DNA of 64,000 nt from Streptomyces sp. NBC_00461. GTDB lineage: Bacteria > Actinomycetota > Actinomycetes > Streptomycetales > Streptomycetaceae. The position numbers and the translations under genes are program-made. The stretch is from NCBI RefSeq assembly GCF_036013935.1, contig NZ_CP107902.1, positions 6,357,001 through 6,421,000 on the forward strand, given 5' to 3'. Shown in pieces: positions 51,722-59,943 of this stretch. Below the pieces are notes generated by a model. It saw only the letters and a list, made by a program, of their open reading frames with translations, was not told the DNA's origin and searched no databases. How positions within the stretch are numbered: the first letter of the stretch is position 1; every line of letters begins with the position of its first letter.

Positions 51722-52255
51722 TCTTCTGTTGAGGCAGGGGTAGGGAAAACCCTAGTTCTTGTCGTGGATCCGTAGAAGCGGATCACATGGCACTAGTCTT
51801 CTGCCGACGTGCTGCTGTCCGTCCCCTGTGAGGCCCGGCGAACACCCTCGGGGCACAGGTCTGTTGGCTGGAAGTGGTGGGCCGTGCACCTCCTGCACAG
51901 CCACCATGAATCCGCAACTGAATTTTCATGCCCCTGGCGTTCGGTATACGGACATGCGGGACCGATTGATGTGTAACAAGTCCGTTTCGCAGGGATCTTT
52001 CAGCAAACCCTTTGTCCGGATTTTGGAAGATGTACGCGTCAGGTGTGATCGAACCGAGACCTTTTGAGTGTGGTTCGGCCATGGCGCATGGCAGATAGTT
52101 AGGCGCGTAGAGCTCGGGTCAACGGGTCAGGCGCTGACGCAGCGCCGACCTCACGAGCGCGGGAAAACGCACCTCACTGTTTCAGGCGCCGGTGACGGCG
52201 GAGTGTCGTGTGCTTCCCTCTGCGGTGAATCAATGGACTCATGAGGAGGAGCCCC
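51722..52255. other. Long A/T-richer regulatory region before the peptide importer
   Basis: About 530 bp without a credible gene. The part from 51900 to 52080 is clearly richer in A/T than its surroundings (AACTGAATTTTCATGC, GGATTTTGGAAGATGTACGC), consistent with promoter DNA and a long leader for the importer operon. GAGGAGG at 52243-52249 is its Shine-Dalgarno. Open frames in this region lack coding bias. Confidence 0.5.
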
Positions 52256-53878
52256 ATGCGTGGTGCCAAGAGCGCCAAGTGGGTTGCGATAGCCGCCGTT
52301 GTGGCGCTGGGTGCGACGGCCTGTGGCGGCGGCGGGGACGACGGCAGCTCGGGCAAGGGCAAGGGCAACGGCGTCGTGTCGGTGGAGATCGGTGAGCCGC
52401 AGAACGGCCTGGTCCCCAGCAACACGTACGAGACCGAGGGCGGCCAGGTCATCAACGCCCTCTTCACGGGTCTGACCAAGCTTGACGCCGACAACAAGGT
52501 CGTCAACGCCATGGCGCAGTCGATCGAGACCAAGGACAACAAGGTCTGGACGATCAAGCTGAAGTCCGGCTACACGTTCCACAATGGCGAGAAGGTCACC
52601 GCCCAGTCCTTCATCGACGCCTGGAACTACGGCGCGAACCAGACCAACGCCCAGCAGACCAACCCGCTGTTCAGTCACATCCAGGGCTACAGCGACCTGA
52701 ACCCGGGCGAGGGCAAGAAGCCCAAGACGGACAAGATGTCCGGTCTGAAGGCCGTCGACGACAGCACCCTGCAGATCACGCTGAACGGCGCGTTCTCGGC
52801 GTTCCCGTCGCAGCTGTCCTTCACCGCCTTCGTGCCGCTGCCCAAGGCGTTCTTCAAGGACCCGAAGGGCTTCGGCGAGGCGCCCATCGGTAACGGCCCC
52901 TTCAAGATGAAGGGCACGTTCAAGCACAACGAAGAGATCGACGTCACGAAGTACGACAAGTACCCGGACGCCTCGAAGATCGAGGCCAAGGGCGTCAACT
53001 TCAAGATCTACTCGAACCTCGACACGGCCTACAAGGACCTCGTCGCGGGCAACCTGGACGTCCAGCTCGTCATCCCGAACTCGGGTCTGCCGACGTACCA
53101 CAAGGACCTGCCGGGCCGTTACATCGACGAGGCCGACTCGGGCGTCGGTTACATCGGCTTCCCGATCAAGTACAACAAGGCCTTCCAGAACGCGGACCTC
53201 CGCAAGGCCATCTCCATGTCGATCGACCGCAAGACGATCGCCTCGAAGATCTTCCTCGGCGCCCGTACGCCCGCGGACGACTTCATCAGCCCCATCATCG
53301 ACGGCTACCGCAAGGGAGCCTGTGGTGAGGCCTGCACGCTGAACGCGGCCAAGGCCAAGGAGCTGTACAAGGCGAGCGGCGGTCTGCCGGGCAACACGCT
53401 GGAGATCGGCTACAACGCCGACGGTGACCACAAGGCGTGGATCGAGGCGGTCGCCAACCAGATCCAGCAGAACCTGGGCATCAAGGTGACGGCCAAGCCG
53501 TTCGAGCAGTTCCAGACGATCCTCAACGACCTGGACGCCAAGAAGTACCAGGGCGCGTTCCGTATGGCCTGGAACATGGACTACCCGGACATGGAGAACT
53601 ACCTCCGTCCGATCTTCTCGAAGGAAGCCATCACCAACGGCTCCAACTACTCGGGTTACGTCAACCAGGACTTCGAGAAGCTGCTCGTCAAGGGCGACCA
53701 GGCCGCCACGCACGAGGACGCCGTCAAGCAGTACCAGCAGGCCGACGACGTGCTCCTGAAGGACCTGCCGTACATCCCGGTGTACTTCTACACCCTGAAC
53801 ACCGGCTTCAGCGACAAGATCAAGTCGATGAAGATCGCCGGCCACAACATCCTGTGGGACTCGGTCAAGCTCAGCTGA
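52256..53878 (+). CDS. Oligopeptide ABC importer substrate-binding lipoprotein
   Basis: A 540-residue SBP_bac_5 lipoprotein, ATG 52256 with GAGGAGG 6 nt upstream. The signal peptide ends in GATAC with lipidated Cys about 23, followed by a Gly-rich linker. The domain begins VVSVEIGEPQNGLVPSNTYE and has WTIKLKSGYTFHNGEKVTAQSFIDAWNYG, the family motif, and GAFRMAWNMDYPDMENYLRPIF near the C-terminus. It heads a five-gene operon with two permeases and two ATPases. Related to BldKB/OppA-type peptide receptors. A hairpin after the gene probably lets it be expressed more than the downstream genes. Confidence 0.93.
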   Translation: MRGAKSAKWVAIAAVVALGATACGGGGDDGSSGKGKGNGVVSVEIGEPQNGLVPSNTYETEGGQVINALFTGLTKLDADNKVVNAMAQSIETKDNKVWTIKLKSGYTFHNGEKVTAQSFIDAWNYGANQTNAQQTNPLFSHIQGYSDLNPGEGKKPKTDKMSGLKAVDDSTLQITLNGAFSAFPSQLSFTAFVPLPKAFFKDPKGFGEAPIGNGPFKMKGTFKHNEEIDVTKYDKYPDASKIEAKGVNFKIYSNLDTAYKDLVAGNLDVQLVIPNSGLPTYHKDLPGRYIDEADSGVGYIGFPIKYNKAFQNADLRKAISMSIDRKTIASKIFLGARTPADDFISPIIDGYRKGACGEACTLNAAKAKELYKASGGLPGNTLEIGYNADGDHKAWIEAVANQIQQNLGIKVTAKPFEQFQTILNDLDAKKYQGAFRMAWNMDYPDMENYLRPIFSKEAITNGSNYSGYVNQDFEKLLVKGDQAATHEDAVKQYQQADDVLLKDLPYIPVYFYTLNTGFSDKIKSMKIAGHNILWDSVKLS

Positions 53879-53913
53879 CCAGTTTCTGAGCAGTCCTGAC
53901 ACAGCGTTACGGG

Positions 53914-53948
53914 GTGAGCAGGGGGAGGAACAGCCTTCCCCTGCTCAC
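53914..53948 (+). terminator. Intra-operon attenuating hairpin
   Basis: An 11-bp perfect stem (53914-53924 with 53938-53948) closes a 13-nt loop between the binding-protein gene and the first permease gene. Partial termination here would give excess binding protein, a common design in ABC importers. Confidence 0.7.
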
Positions 53949-54022
53949 TCCTGCTGCCGTCTCCCGTCCGACCGTGCCATCCCCTCGGCCACGGTCGGGT
54001 CGAGCACCCCTCTGGAGTACCC

Positions 54023-54949
54023 ATGGGCCGATACGTCGTGCGCCGCATGCTGCAGGTGATCCCTGTGGTGATAGGCGTCACGTTCATCATCTTCTGCCTG
54101 GTCTTCGCTCTGCCCGGCGACCCGATCCAGGCACTGGCCGGCGACAAACGCGCCGACCCCAACATCGCGGCGGTTCTGCGTGCGCACTACCACCTCAACG
54201 AGCCGCTGTACCAGCAGTACTGGCACTACATCAGCGGCGTCTTCACCGGTGACCTCGGCGAGACGTACAACGGACGCTCCATCTCTGAGATCGTCTCCGA
54301 GAGGTTCCCCGTCACTCTGAAGCTGGGCCTGACCTCGTTCGCCGTCGAGGCCGTGATAGGTATCGTCGCCGGCATCTTCGCCGCCCTGAAGAAGGGCAAG
54401 TTCATCGACAACGTCGTGCTCATCTCGACGCTGGTGCTGATCTCGATCCCCGTCTTCGTGCTCGGCAGCGTGCTCCAGCTGGAGTTCGGCGTGAAGCTGA
54501 AGATCACGCCGGTCGCCGGCATCGAGAAGGGCTGGCCGCAGAGCTACATCCTCCCGGCCATCGTGCTCGCCACGACCTCCATGGCCTACATCGCCCGTCT
54601 GGTGCGGGCGAGCATGACCGAGTCGGTGCGCGCAGACTACGTGCGCACGGCGATAGCCAAGGGCCTGCCGACCCGGCGGGTCATCGGTGTGCACGCGCTG
54701 CGCAACTCCCTGATCCCGGTGGTCACCTTCCTGGGCTTCGACCTCGGTGCTCTCATGGGTGGTGCCATCATCACCGAGCGGGTGTTCAACATGCCCGGTA
54801 TCGGCGGGCAGTTGGCCCAGTCCGTCTATCTGCGCGAGCGGCCCGTCGTCGTCGGTCTGGTGACCCTGCTGGTGCTGATCTACCTGGTCGCCAACCTCCT
54901 CGTAGACCTGATGTACGCCGTGCTCGACCCGAGGATCCGTTATGAGTGA
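54023..54949 (+). CDS. Peptide ABC importer permease (DppB/OppB type)
   Basis: A 308-residue inner-membrane permease. MGRYVVRRMLQVIPVVIGVTFIIF is the typical first helix. Six helices in all are expected, and the EAA-like loop RTAIAKGLPTRRVIGVHALRNSLIP (about 206-230) contacts the ATPases. ITERVFNMPGIGGQL is the usual C-terminal motif of OppB relatives. Second gene of the operon; its end overlaps the start of the next permease by 8 bp. Confidence 0.94.
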   Translation: MGRYVVRRMLQVIPVVIGVTFIIFCLVFALPGDPIQALAGDKRADPNIAAVLRAHYHLNEPLYQQYWHYISGVFTGDLGETYNGRSISEIVSERFPVTLKLGLTSFAVEAVIGIVAGIFAALKKGKFIDNVVLISTLVLISIPVFVLGSVLQLEFGVKLKITPVAGIEKGWPQSYILPAIVLATTSMAYIARLVRASMTESVRADYVRTAIAKGLPTRRVIGVHALRNSLIPVVTFLGFDLGALMGGAIITERVFNMPGIGGQLAQSVYLRERPVVVGLVTLLVLIYLVANLLVDLMYAVLDPRIRYE

Positions 54950-55880
54950 GAAGACGATAGAAAGGCCCACCACCGACGAGGCCTCCATCGCCAAGGAGAT
55001 CGAGGCCGAGGAGAAGGCGGCGGCCCGGCAGGCGAGCCTGCTCAAGGACGGCTGGGTGGACCTGCGCAAGCGGCCCATGTTCCTCGTGTCGGCCTTCATC
55101 ATCGTGTGCCTGCTCGCCCTGGCGATCGCGCCCAGCCTGTTCACGGCGCGCTCGCCGCTCTCGGACGGTTTCTGCCAGTTGCAGAACTCCATGAACGGGC
55201 CGTCGTCCGGGCACCTGTTCGGCTACGACCAGCAGGGCTGCGACATCTACACGCGGACCGTCTACGGCACCCGCAACTCGATCGTCGTCGGCGTGGTGAC
55301 GACCGTGGTCACCACGCTCATCGGCGGTCTGCTGGGCATGCTGTCCGGCCTCCTCGGCGGCTGGCTGGACGCGCTTCTGTCCCGGATCACCGAGGTGTTC
55401 TCGGCCCTGCCGCTCATCATCGGCGGTCTGCTGATCATGTCGATCTGGGGCGGCGGTGACGTGTGGACCGTGTCGTTCATCATGGCGATCCTCGGCTGGC
55501 CACAGGTCTTCAGGATCATGCGCGGCGAGGTCATCGCCAACAAGTACAACGACTACGTGATGGCCGCCCGCGCGCTGGGCGCGGACTCCTGGCGGATCGC
55601 GTTCCGGCACATCCTGCCGAACACGCTCGCCCCCGTCATCGTCATCACCACGATGAACCTCGGCGTCTACATCTCCGCCGAAGCCGCCCTGTCCTATCTG
55701 GGCATCGGCATCCAGCCCCCGAGCATCTCCTGGGGCGTGATGATCAGTGACGCCCAACAGCTGTTCCTGACCAACCCGCACGCGCTGCTGTTCCCGGCTG
55801 GCGCCCTGAGCGTCACCGTGCTGGCGTTCATCGTGCTTGGCGACGTGGTCCGCGACGCCTTCGACCCCAAGACACGCTGA
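54942..55880 (+). CDS. Peptide ABC importer permease (DppC/OppC type)
   Basis: A 312-residue permease. A charged cytoplasmic N-terminus (EIEAEEKAAARQASLLKDGW) is followed by the helix PMFLVSAFIIVCLLALAIAPSLF; the family motif FGYDQQGCDIYTRTVYGTRNS leads into the core helices. The EAA loop is AARALGADSWRIAFRHILPNTLAP, and GIGIQPPSISWGVMISDAQ is characteristic. Its ATG overlaps the stop region of the partner permease gene by 8 bp, so the two are translated together. It forms the channel with that protein. Confidence 0.94.
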   Translation: MSEKTIERPTTDEASIAKEIEAEEKAAARQASLLKDGWVDLRKRPMFLVSAFIIVCLLALAIAPSLFTARSPLSDGFCQLQNSMNGPSSGHLFGYDQQGCDIYTRTVYGTRNSIVVGVVTTVVTTLIGGLLGMLSGLLGGWLDALLSRITEVFSALPLIIGGLLIMSIWGGGDVWTVSFIMAILGWPQVFRIMRGEVIANKYNDYVMAARALGADSWRIAFRHILPNTLAPVIVITTMNLGVYISAEAALSYLGIGIQPPSISWGVMISDAQQLFLTNPHALLFPAGALSVTVLAFIVLGDVVRDAFDPKTR

Positions 55881-55891
55881 GGGAGGCGTAC

Positions 55892-56953
55892 GTGACCATC
55901 ATCGACCCGACGGACGCCATCCCGGCTCCGAGGCCCGGCGACCCGGAGCGGACCGGCCCACTGCTCGAAGTGCGTGACCTGCACGTCGAGTTCCAGACCC
56001 GCGAGGGTGTGGTCCGCGCCGTCAACGGCGTCAACTACTCCGTGAACTCCGGAGAGACCCTCGCCGTGCTCGGCGAGTCCGGCTCCGGCAAGTCCGTGAC
56101 CGCGCAGGCGATCATGGGCATCCTCGACATGCCGCCGGCCCGCATCCCCCAGGGCGAGATCCGCTTCTACGGCCAGGACATGCTCGTCATGTCGGGCGAG
56201 GAGCGGCGCAAGCTGCGCGGCGCGCGGATCGCGATGATCTTCCAGGACGCGCTGTCCTCGCTCAACCCCGTGCTCAGCGTGGGATACCAGCTGGGCGAGA
56301 TGTTCCGCGTCCACCAGGGCCTCTCGAAGAAGCAGGCCAAGGCCAAGGCCATCGAGTTGATGGACCGGGTGAAGATCCCGGCCGCCGCGGCCCGTGTGAA
56401 CGACTACCCGCACCAGTTCTCGGGCGGTATGCGCCAGCGCATCATGATCGCGATGGCGCTCGCGCTGGAGCCCGACCTGATCATCGCCGACGAGCCCACC
56501 ACGGCGCTCGACGTGACGGTGCAGGCCCAGGTGATGGACCTGCTCGCGGAGTTGCAGCGCGAGTACCAGATGGGGCTCATCCTCATCACCCACGACCTGG
56601 GTGTCGTGGCGGACGTCGCCGACAAGATCGCGGTGATGTACGCGGGACGCATCGTGGAGACGGCGCCGGTGCACGAGCTGTACAAGCGCCCCGCGCACCC
56701 CTACACCCGAGGCCTGCTCGACTCGATCCCGCGTCTGGACCAGAAGGGCCAGGACCTCTACGCGATCAAGGGTCTGCCGCCCAACCTGCTGAAGGTGCCG
56801 AGCGGTTGTGCCTTCAACCCGCGGTGCGAGAAGGCGCAGGACATCTGCCGCGCCGACCGTCCGTTGCTGGTCCCGGTGACCGAGCGGGACGGAACGGAAC
56901 TGCCGGGCCGCGCCAGCGCGTGCCACTTCTGGAAGGAGACGATCCATGGCTGA
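55892..56953 (+). CDS. Peptide ABC importer ATPase (DppD/OppD type)
   Basis: A 353-residue ATPase starting at GTG 55892. It has Walker A GESGSGKSV, the Q-loop FQDALSSLNPV, signature FSGGMRQRIMIAMALALEPD and Walker [13 protein letters not shown]. The C-terminal oligopeptide-transport extension carries cysteines in GCAFNPRCEKAQDIC plus a later Cys, as in DppD proteins that bind an iron-sulfur cluster. It is encoded 11 bp after the DppC-like gene and overlaps the next ATPase gene by 8 bp. Confidence 0.94.
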   Translation: MTIIDPTDAIPAPRPGDPERTGPLLEVRDLHVEFQTREGVVRAVNGVNYSVNSGETLAVLGESGSGKSVTAQAIMGILDMPPARIPQGEIRFYGQDMLVMSGEERRKLRGARIAMIFQDALSSLNPVLSVGYQLGEMFRVHQGLSKKQAKAKAIELMDRVKIPAAAARVNDYPHQFSGGMRQRIMIAMALALEPDLIIADEPTTALDVTVQAQVMDLLAELQREYQMGLILITHDLGVVADVADKIAVMYAGRIVETAPVHELYKRPAHPYTRGLLDSIPRLDQKGQDLYAIKGLPPNLLKVPSGCAFNPRCEKAQDICRADRPLLVPVTERDGTELPGRASACHFWKETIHG

Positions 56954-58094
56954 GTCGACCAAGACCGACGCGCCCACGGACGCGACGCCGAACGTCTCCG
57001 AGGTGGACGCCGTCGACGCGCGTTCGGAGGAAGAGGCGGTCGCCGCCCTCGACGCACACGTGGAGCGCGGCGAGCCGATTCTGCAGGTCCGCAACCTGGT
57101 GAAGCACTTCCCGCTGACCATGGGCATCGTCATCAAGCGGCAGGTCGGCGCCGTGAAGGCCGTTGACGGCATCTCCTTCGACCTGTACCAGGGCGAGACG
57201 CTGGGCATCGTCGGCGAGTCCGGCTGCGGCAAGTCGACCGTGGCCAAGCTGCTGATGAGCCTGGAGCGGGCGACGTCCGGCGAGGTCTTCTACAAGGGCC
57301 AGGACATCACCAAGCTGTCCGGCAAGGCGCTCAAGGCCGTCCGCCGGAACATCCAGATGATCTTCCAGGACCCGTACACCTCCCTCAACCCCCGTATGAC
57401 GGTGGGCGACATCATCGGGGAGCCCTTCGACATCCACCCCGAGGTGGCACCGAAGGGCGACCGGCGCCGCAAGGTGAAGGAGCTGCTGGACGTCGTCGGG
57501 CTCAACCCCGAGTACATCAACCGCTATCCGCACCAGTTCTCCGGCGGTCAGCGCCAGCGCATCGGCATCGCCCGCGGACTTGCCCTCAACCCCGAGGTCA
57601 TCATCTGCGACGAGCCGGTGTCGGCGCTGGACGTGTCGGTGCAGGCGCAGGTCATCAACCTGATGGAGGGGCTGCAGGACGAGTTCAACCTGTCGTACAT
57701 CTTCATCGCACACGACCTGTCGATCGTCCGCCACATCTCGGACCGTGTCGGTGTGATGTACCTCGGCAAGATGGCCGAGATCGGCACCGACGAGCAGATC
57801 TACGAGCACCCGACGCACCCCTACACCCAGGCGCTGCTGTCGGCTGTCCCGGTTCCGGACCCGGAGGCCCGCGAGCACCGCGAGCGGATCATCCTCACCG
57901 GCGATGTGCCGTCCCCGGCCAACCCGCCCTCGGGCTGCCGCTTCCGCACCCGTTGCTGGAAGGCGCAGGACAAGTGCGCCGAGGAGATCCCGCTGCTGGC
58001 GATCCCGGAGCGCTTCAAGGGCGCCGACTCGCCGGCGGCCCACGAGTCGGCGTGCCACTTCGCCGAGGAGAAGGACGTCGTCAACGCGGTGTGA
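56946..58094 (+). CDS. Peptide ABC importer ATPase (DppF/OppF type)
   Basis: A 382-residue ATPase. An acidic N-terminus of about 40 residues precedes the nucleotide-binding domain with GESGCGKSTVAK, FQDPYTSLNPRM, FSGGQRQRIGIARGLALNPE and VIICDEPVSALD. The C-terminal extension has SGCRFRTRCWKAQDKCAEE and a final Cys/His pair. Last gene of the five-gene importer; a perfect terminator follows. With its partner ATPase it powers import of oligopeptides. Confidence 0.94.
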   Translation: MAESTKTDAPTDATPNVSEVDAVDARSEEEAVAALDAHVERGEPILQVRNLVKHFPLTMGIVIKRQVGAVKAVDGISFDLYQGETLGIVGESGCGKSTVAKLLMSLERATSGEVFYKGQDITKLSGKALKAVRRNIQMIFQDPYTSLNPRMTVGDIIGEPFDIHPEVAPKGDRRRKVKELLDVVGLNPEYINRYPHQFSGGQRQRIGIARGLALNPEVIICDEPVSALDVSVQAQVINLMEGLQDEFNLSYIFIAHDLSIVRHISDRVGVMYLGKMAEIGTDEQIYEHPTHPYTQALLSAVPVPDPEAREHRERIILTGDVPSPANPPSGCRFRTRCWKAQDKCAEEIPLLAIPERFKGADSPAAHESACHFAEEKDVVNAV

Positions 58095-58110
58095 CCTCCA
58101 TGACGGAACT

Positions 58111-58143
58111 GGGTCCCGGCACCGCCACACGGTGCCGGGACCC
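58111..58143 (+). terminator. Terminator of the peptide importer operon
   Basis: A perfect 14-bp stem (58111-58124 with 58130-58143) closes a 5-nt loop 16 bp after the last stop codon of the importer operon. It also separates it from the convergent secreted-protein gene. Confidence 0.9.
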
Positions 58144-58169
58144 GGCCGGTTGGAGTCACTCGAGTTGGA

Positions 58170-58721
58170 TCAGGCCTTGGACTTCAGGATGAAGGCGAAT
58201 TCGGCGGTTCCCCCGCACCATTGAGCCTCGTTCCCGACTCCATTCACCTCGAAGTAGCGGCGAAATTGGATCTGCTTGTCGTTGAAGGTCACTGTCTTCT
58301 TGATGGGGTAAGTCTGGGTCGTGGACGTGCCGCCATCGATGGTGACGACATACCGGCCGTCTGTTCCGTAGACAACCTTGTTGTTGCCGTTCACAAGGTT
58401 TATGCGGCCGACGTTGACGCTCTTACCCGCGATAGGTGCCGTGTATTTCACGCTGAGCTGCTTGATGTAAGCGCTGGACTTTGTCACCTTGCCGAGGCTC
58501 CACGTGGCCGTCGCGGTGAACTGATTGCCCTTCTTGCAAGTCGCCTGCCCTGCAGCGTCGATGCTCAGTTGCTCGCTCTTGTAGCTATGAGCTGTAGAAG
58601 TGCGCTTGGCAGTGGTGGTCGTTGCAAGTTTGGTCGTGGCCGACGCCTGTCCGACGAAGACCAACAGCGTCGTCGCGGCGGACGCAGAGGCGATGATCAA
58701 GCGCCGTGTACTTGTCTTCAT
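58170..58721 (-). CDS. Small secreted protein of unknown function
   Basis: A 183-residue exported protein. ATG 58719-58721 (MKTSTRRLIIASASAATTLL) has GAGGGA 5 nt upstream; the longer frame to 58781 reads into leader. The signal peptide probably ends after GQASA. The mature protein is rich in Thr, Lys and Ser, has a beta-rich pattern (NQFTATATWSLG, TYPIKKTVTFNDKQIQFRRYFEV) and two cysteines (ATCKKG and QWCGG) that could pair. I recognise no family. Codon use is less GC-rich than in neighbouring genes, which fits a recently acquired gene at the edge of the accessory segment. Confidence 0.7.
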   Translation of the reverse strand: MKTSTRRLIIASASAATTLLVFVGQASATTKLATTTTAKRTSTAHSYKSEQLSIDAAGQATCKKGNQFTATATWSLGKVTKSSAYIKQLSVKYTAPIAGKSVNVGRINLVNGNNKVVYGTDGRYVVTIDGGTSTTQTYPIKKTVTFNDKQIQFRRYFEVNGVGNEAQWCGGTAEFAFILKSKA

Positions 58722-58899
58722 TTGATTCCCTCGTTTTTGGTGCTTGGTCTCGGGGCGTGGTCGCTTTCTGCCCTCGGCCATGCCGCCGAGCTAAATGATC
58801 TATGAAAGGTTGATGAGGGTGCAAGGGGTTTGATCAAGGTTTGAGCTGTCGCTGAGGAAGGGTGCTCGCTTTCGATCGCAAGGAGGGGAAGTAGATGGT

Positions 58900-59240
58900 T
58901 TGCTCCATCATGTCGAGTTATGGATCGCCGACCCTCCCGCGCTGCTGGCGAATGGGTCGGCTCCGGCTCCTCGGTCCGACCTGCCTGGTCCTGGAGCAGT
59001 CGCCCACGATGAGCTCCGGCACCCAAGGCCGCATGCGCCCCGGCCTCAATCACCTGGCGTTCCACGCCGGACCGCCCTCGCAGGTCGACGCACTGGCCGA
59101 GGCCGGCCCCGCGCACGACTGGTCGCCGCACGTCGCCGAGAAAATACCCCCACGCGGGCGACCCGGAGCACTACGCGGCCTGCCTTGCGAACACCGACGG
59201 CTTCGAAGTCGAGCTGGTGGCCGGGGAGCTGTCGTTGTGA
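58900..59240 (+). pseudogene. Decayed VOC (glyoxalase-fold) family gene
   Basis: Pieces of a VOC protein appear in three successive frames. Frame one (from TTG 58900) gives LHHVELWIADPPALLANG. Frame two gives CLVLEQSPTMSSGTQG and MRPGLNHLAFHAGPPSQVDAL. Frame three gives PHAGDPEHYAACLANTDGFEVELVAGEL and a TGA at 59238-59240. The order and content match the about 125-residue proteins HHVELW...LNHLAFHAG...HYAAYLEN.DGFEVELVA. At least two frameshifts and a loss of central codons have broken it. Confidence 0.8.
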
Positions 59241-59715
59241 GGGGGCGTCACCTAAAGGGTTCAGGAACCGGTTTTGCGGATTCCTGGAAGTGGGTACGGA
59301 CGCGTACCGCCCCTGAGGGTGGGTGAAGGGATCCGCGCTATGCCCGAGGCCGATATCCGCATCCCCGCTGGCTTTGACGGCAGTTCGTGGCTCGACGTGG
59401 CAACTTGGGTTAACCGAGTGGGAAGAGAAGGCGTCGGTGGCCATTGCTTCCAACGAATCATTTGGAGGGTGGAAGAAGACCTCCATCGGTCCCCGGCTCT
59501 GCACGGCGATCCTGATCCGGCTCGCCTTCGGCGGCAACACCTTCGGGACCGGTACCGACTCCTATCGGCTGGGACACGCCAAGGCTCAGCAGGACAGCGG
59601 CTGACCGCAGCAGCGACTACCGCGGTCACTCCCCGGAAGTTCGTTCGGCTCGGCCCGGGCCGGCACCTGGTGGGCCAACTCCTGACGGGTCAGCTCGCCG
59701 TCCAGGAACACCGTG
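59241..59715. other. Degenerate region around the IS remnant
   Basis: Apart from the IstB remnant there is no intact gene. A short stretch after ATG 59341 (MPEADIRIPAGFDGSSWLDV) reads plausibly but runs into the IS remnant in another frame. The region is probably decayed mobile or accessory DNA. Confidence 0.5.
59404..59604 (+). mobile_element. Remnant of an IS21-type IstB transposition protein
   Basis: An open frame contains LTEWEEKASVAIASNESF, GGWKKTSIGPRLCTAILIRL and TFGTGTDSYRLGHAKAQQ. This resembles the C-terminal end of IstB ATPases (xEKASVAIASNESFSGWTKTF...RLxxAIVDRLTF...ETGTxSYRL). Only about 65 residues survive; neither the Walker motifs nor an IstA gene is present, and I cannot see terminal inverted repeats. 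It marks an old insertion event. Confidence 0.7.
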
Positions 59716-59943
59716 TCACTGGGCAAGGTGTCGGCTGCGGCCCGAGGTCGCGAGCTTCAGCCCTTCGATGAAGGAGGTGAAGGCACCGGTCGGGAAGGTG
59801 AGGATCGCTCCAGTCGGGATCTTGGAGTCGCGTATCGCCATTCGGGTGAGGTCGTTTGCGATTTCCACGCAGGAGTTGCCGTCGCCCGGGCCCGAGTAGG
59901 ACGACTTCCGCCAGTTGTCTGGGGTGTCCATGGGGTGTTTCAC
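59716..59943 (-). CDS. DUF397 domain protein
   Basis: A 75-residue DUF397 protein starting at GTG 59943, which overlaps the stop codon of the HTH gene as GTGA; ATG 59931 (MDTPDNWRK) is an alternative. WRKSSYSGPGDGNSCVEIAND and MAIRDSKIPTGAILTFPTGAFTSFIEGLK carry the two halves of the family pattern. DUF397 proteins are nearly always encoded next to an HTH/DUF5753 regulator, as here, and are thought to act with it in WhiJ-like developmental switches. The C-terminal tail LATSGRSRHLAQ is longer than in many relatives. Confidence 0.88.
   Translation of the reverse strand: MKHPMDTPDNWRKSSYSGPGDGNSCVEIANDLTRMAIRDSKIPTGAILTFPTGAFTSFIEGLKLATSGRSRHLAQ

Noticed and set aside
51759..52082. Opposed frames of about 100 codons in the gap before the peptide importer
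   Set aside because: Both sit in A/T-richer promoter-like DNA, overlap each other, and show no recognisable protein or start signal.
52256..58094. Naming the five-gene importer as bldK
   Set aside because: The order here is receptor, two permeases, two ATPases, whereas I recall bldK as permease, receptor, permease, two ATPases; a second similar importer lies nearby, so a family-level call is safer.
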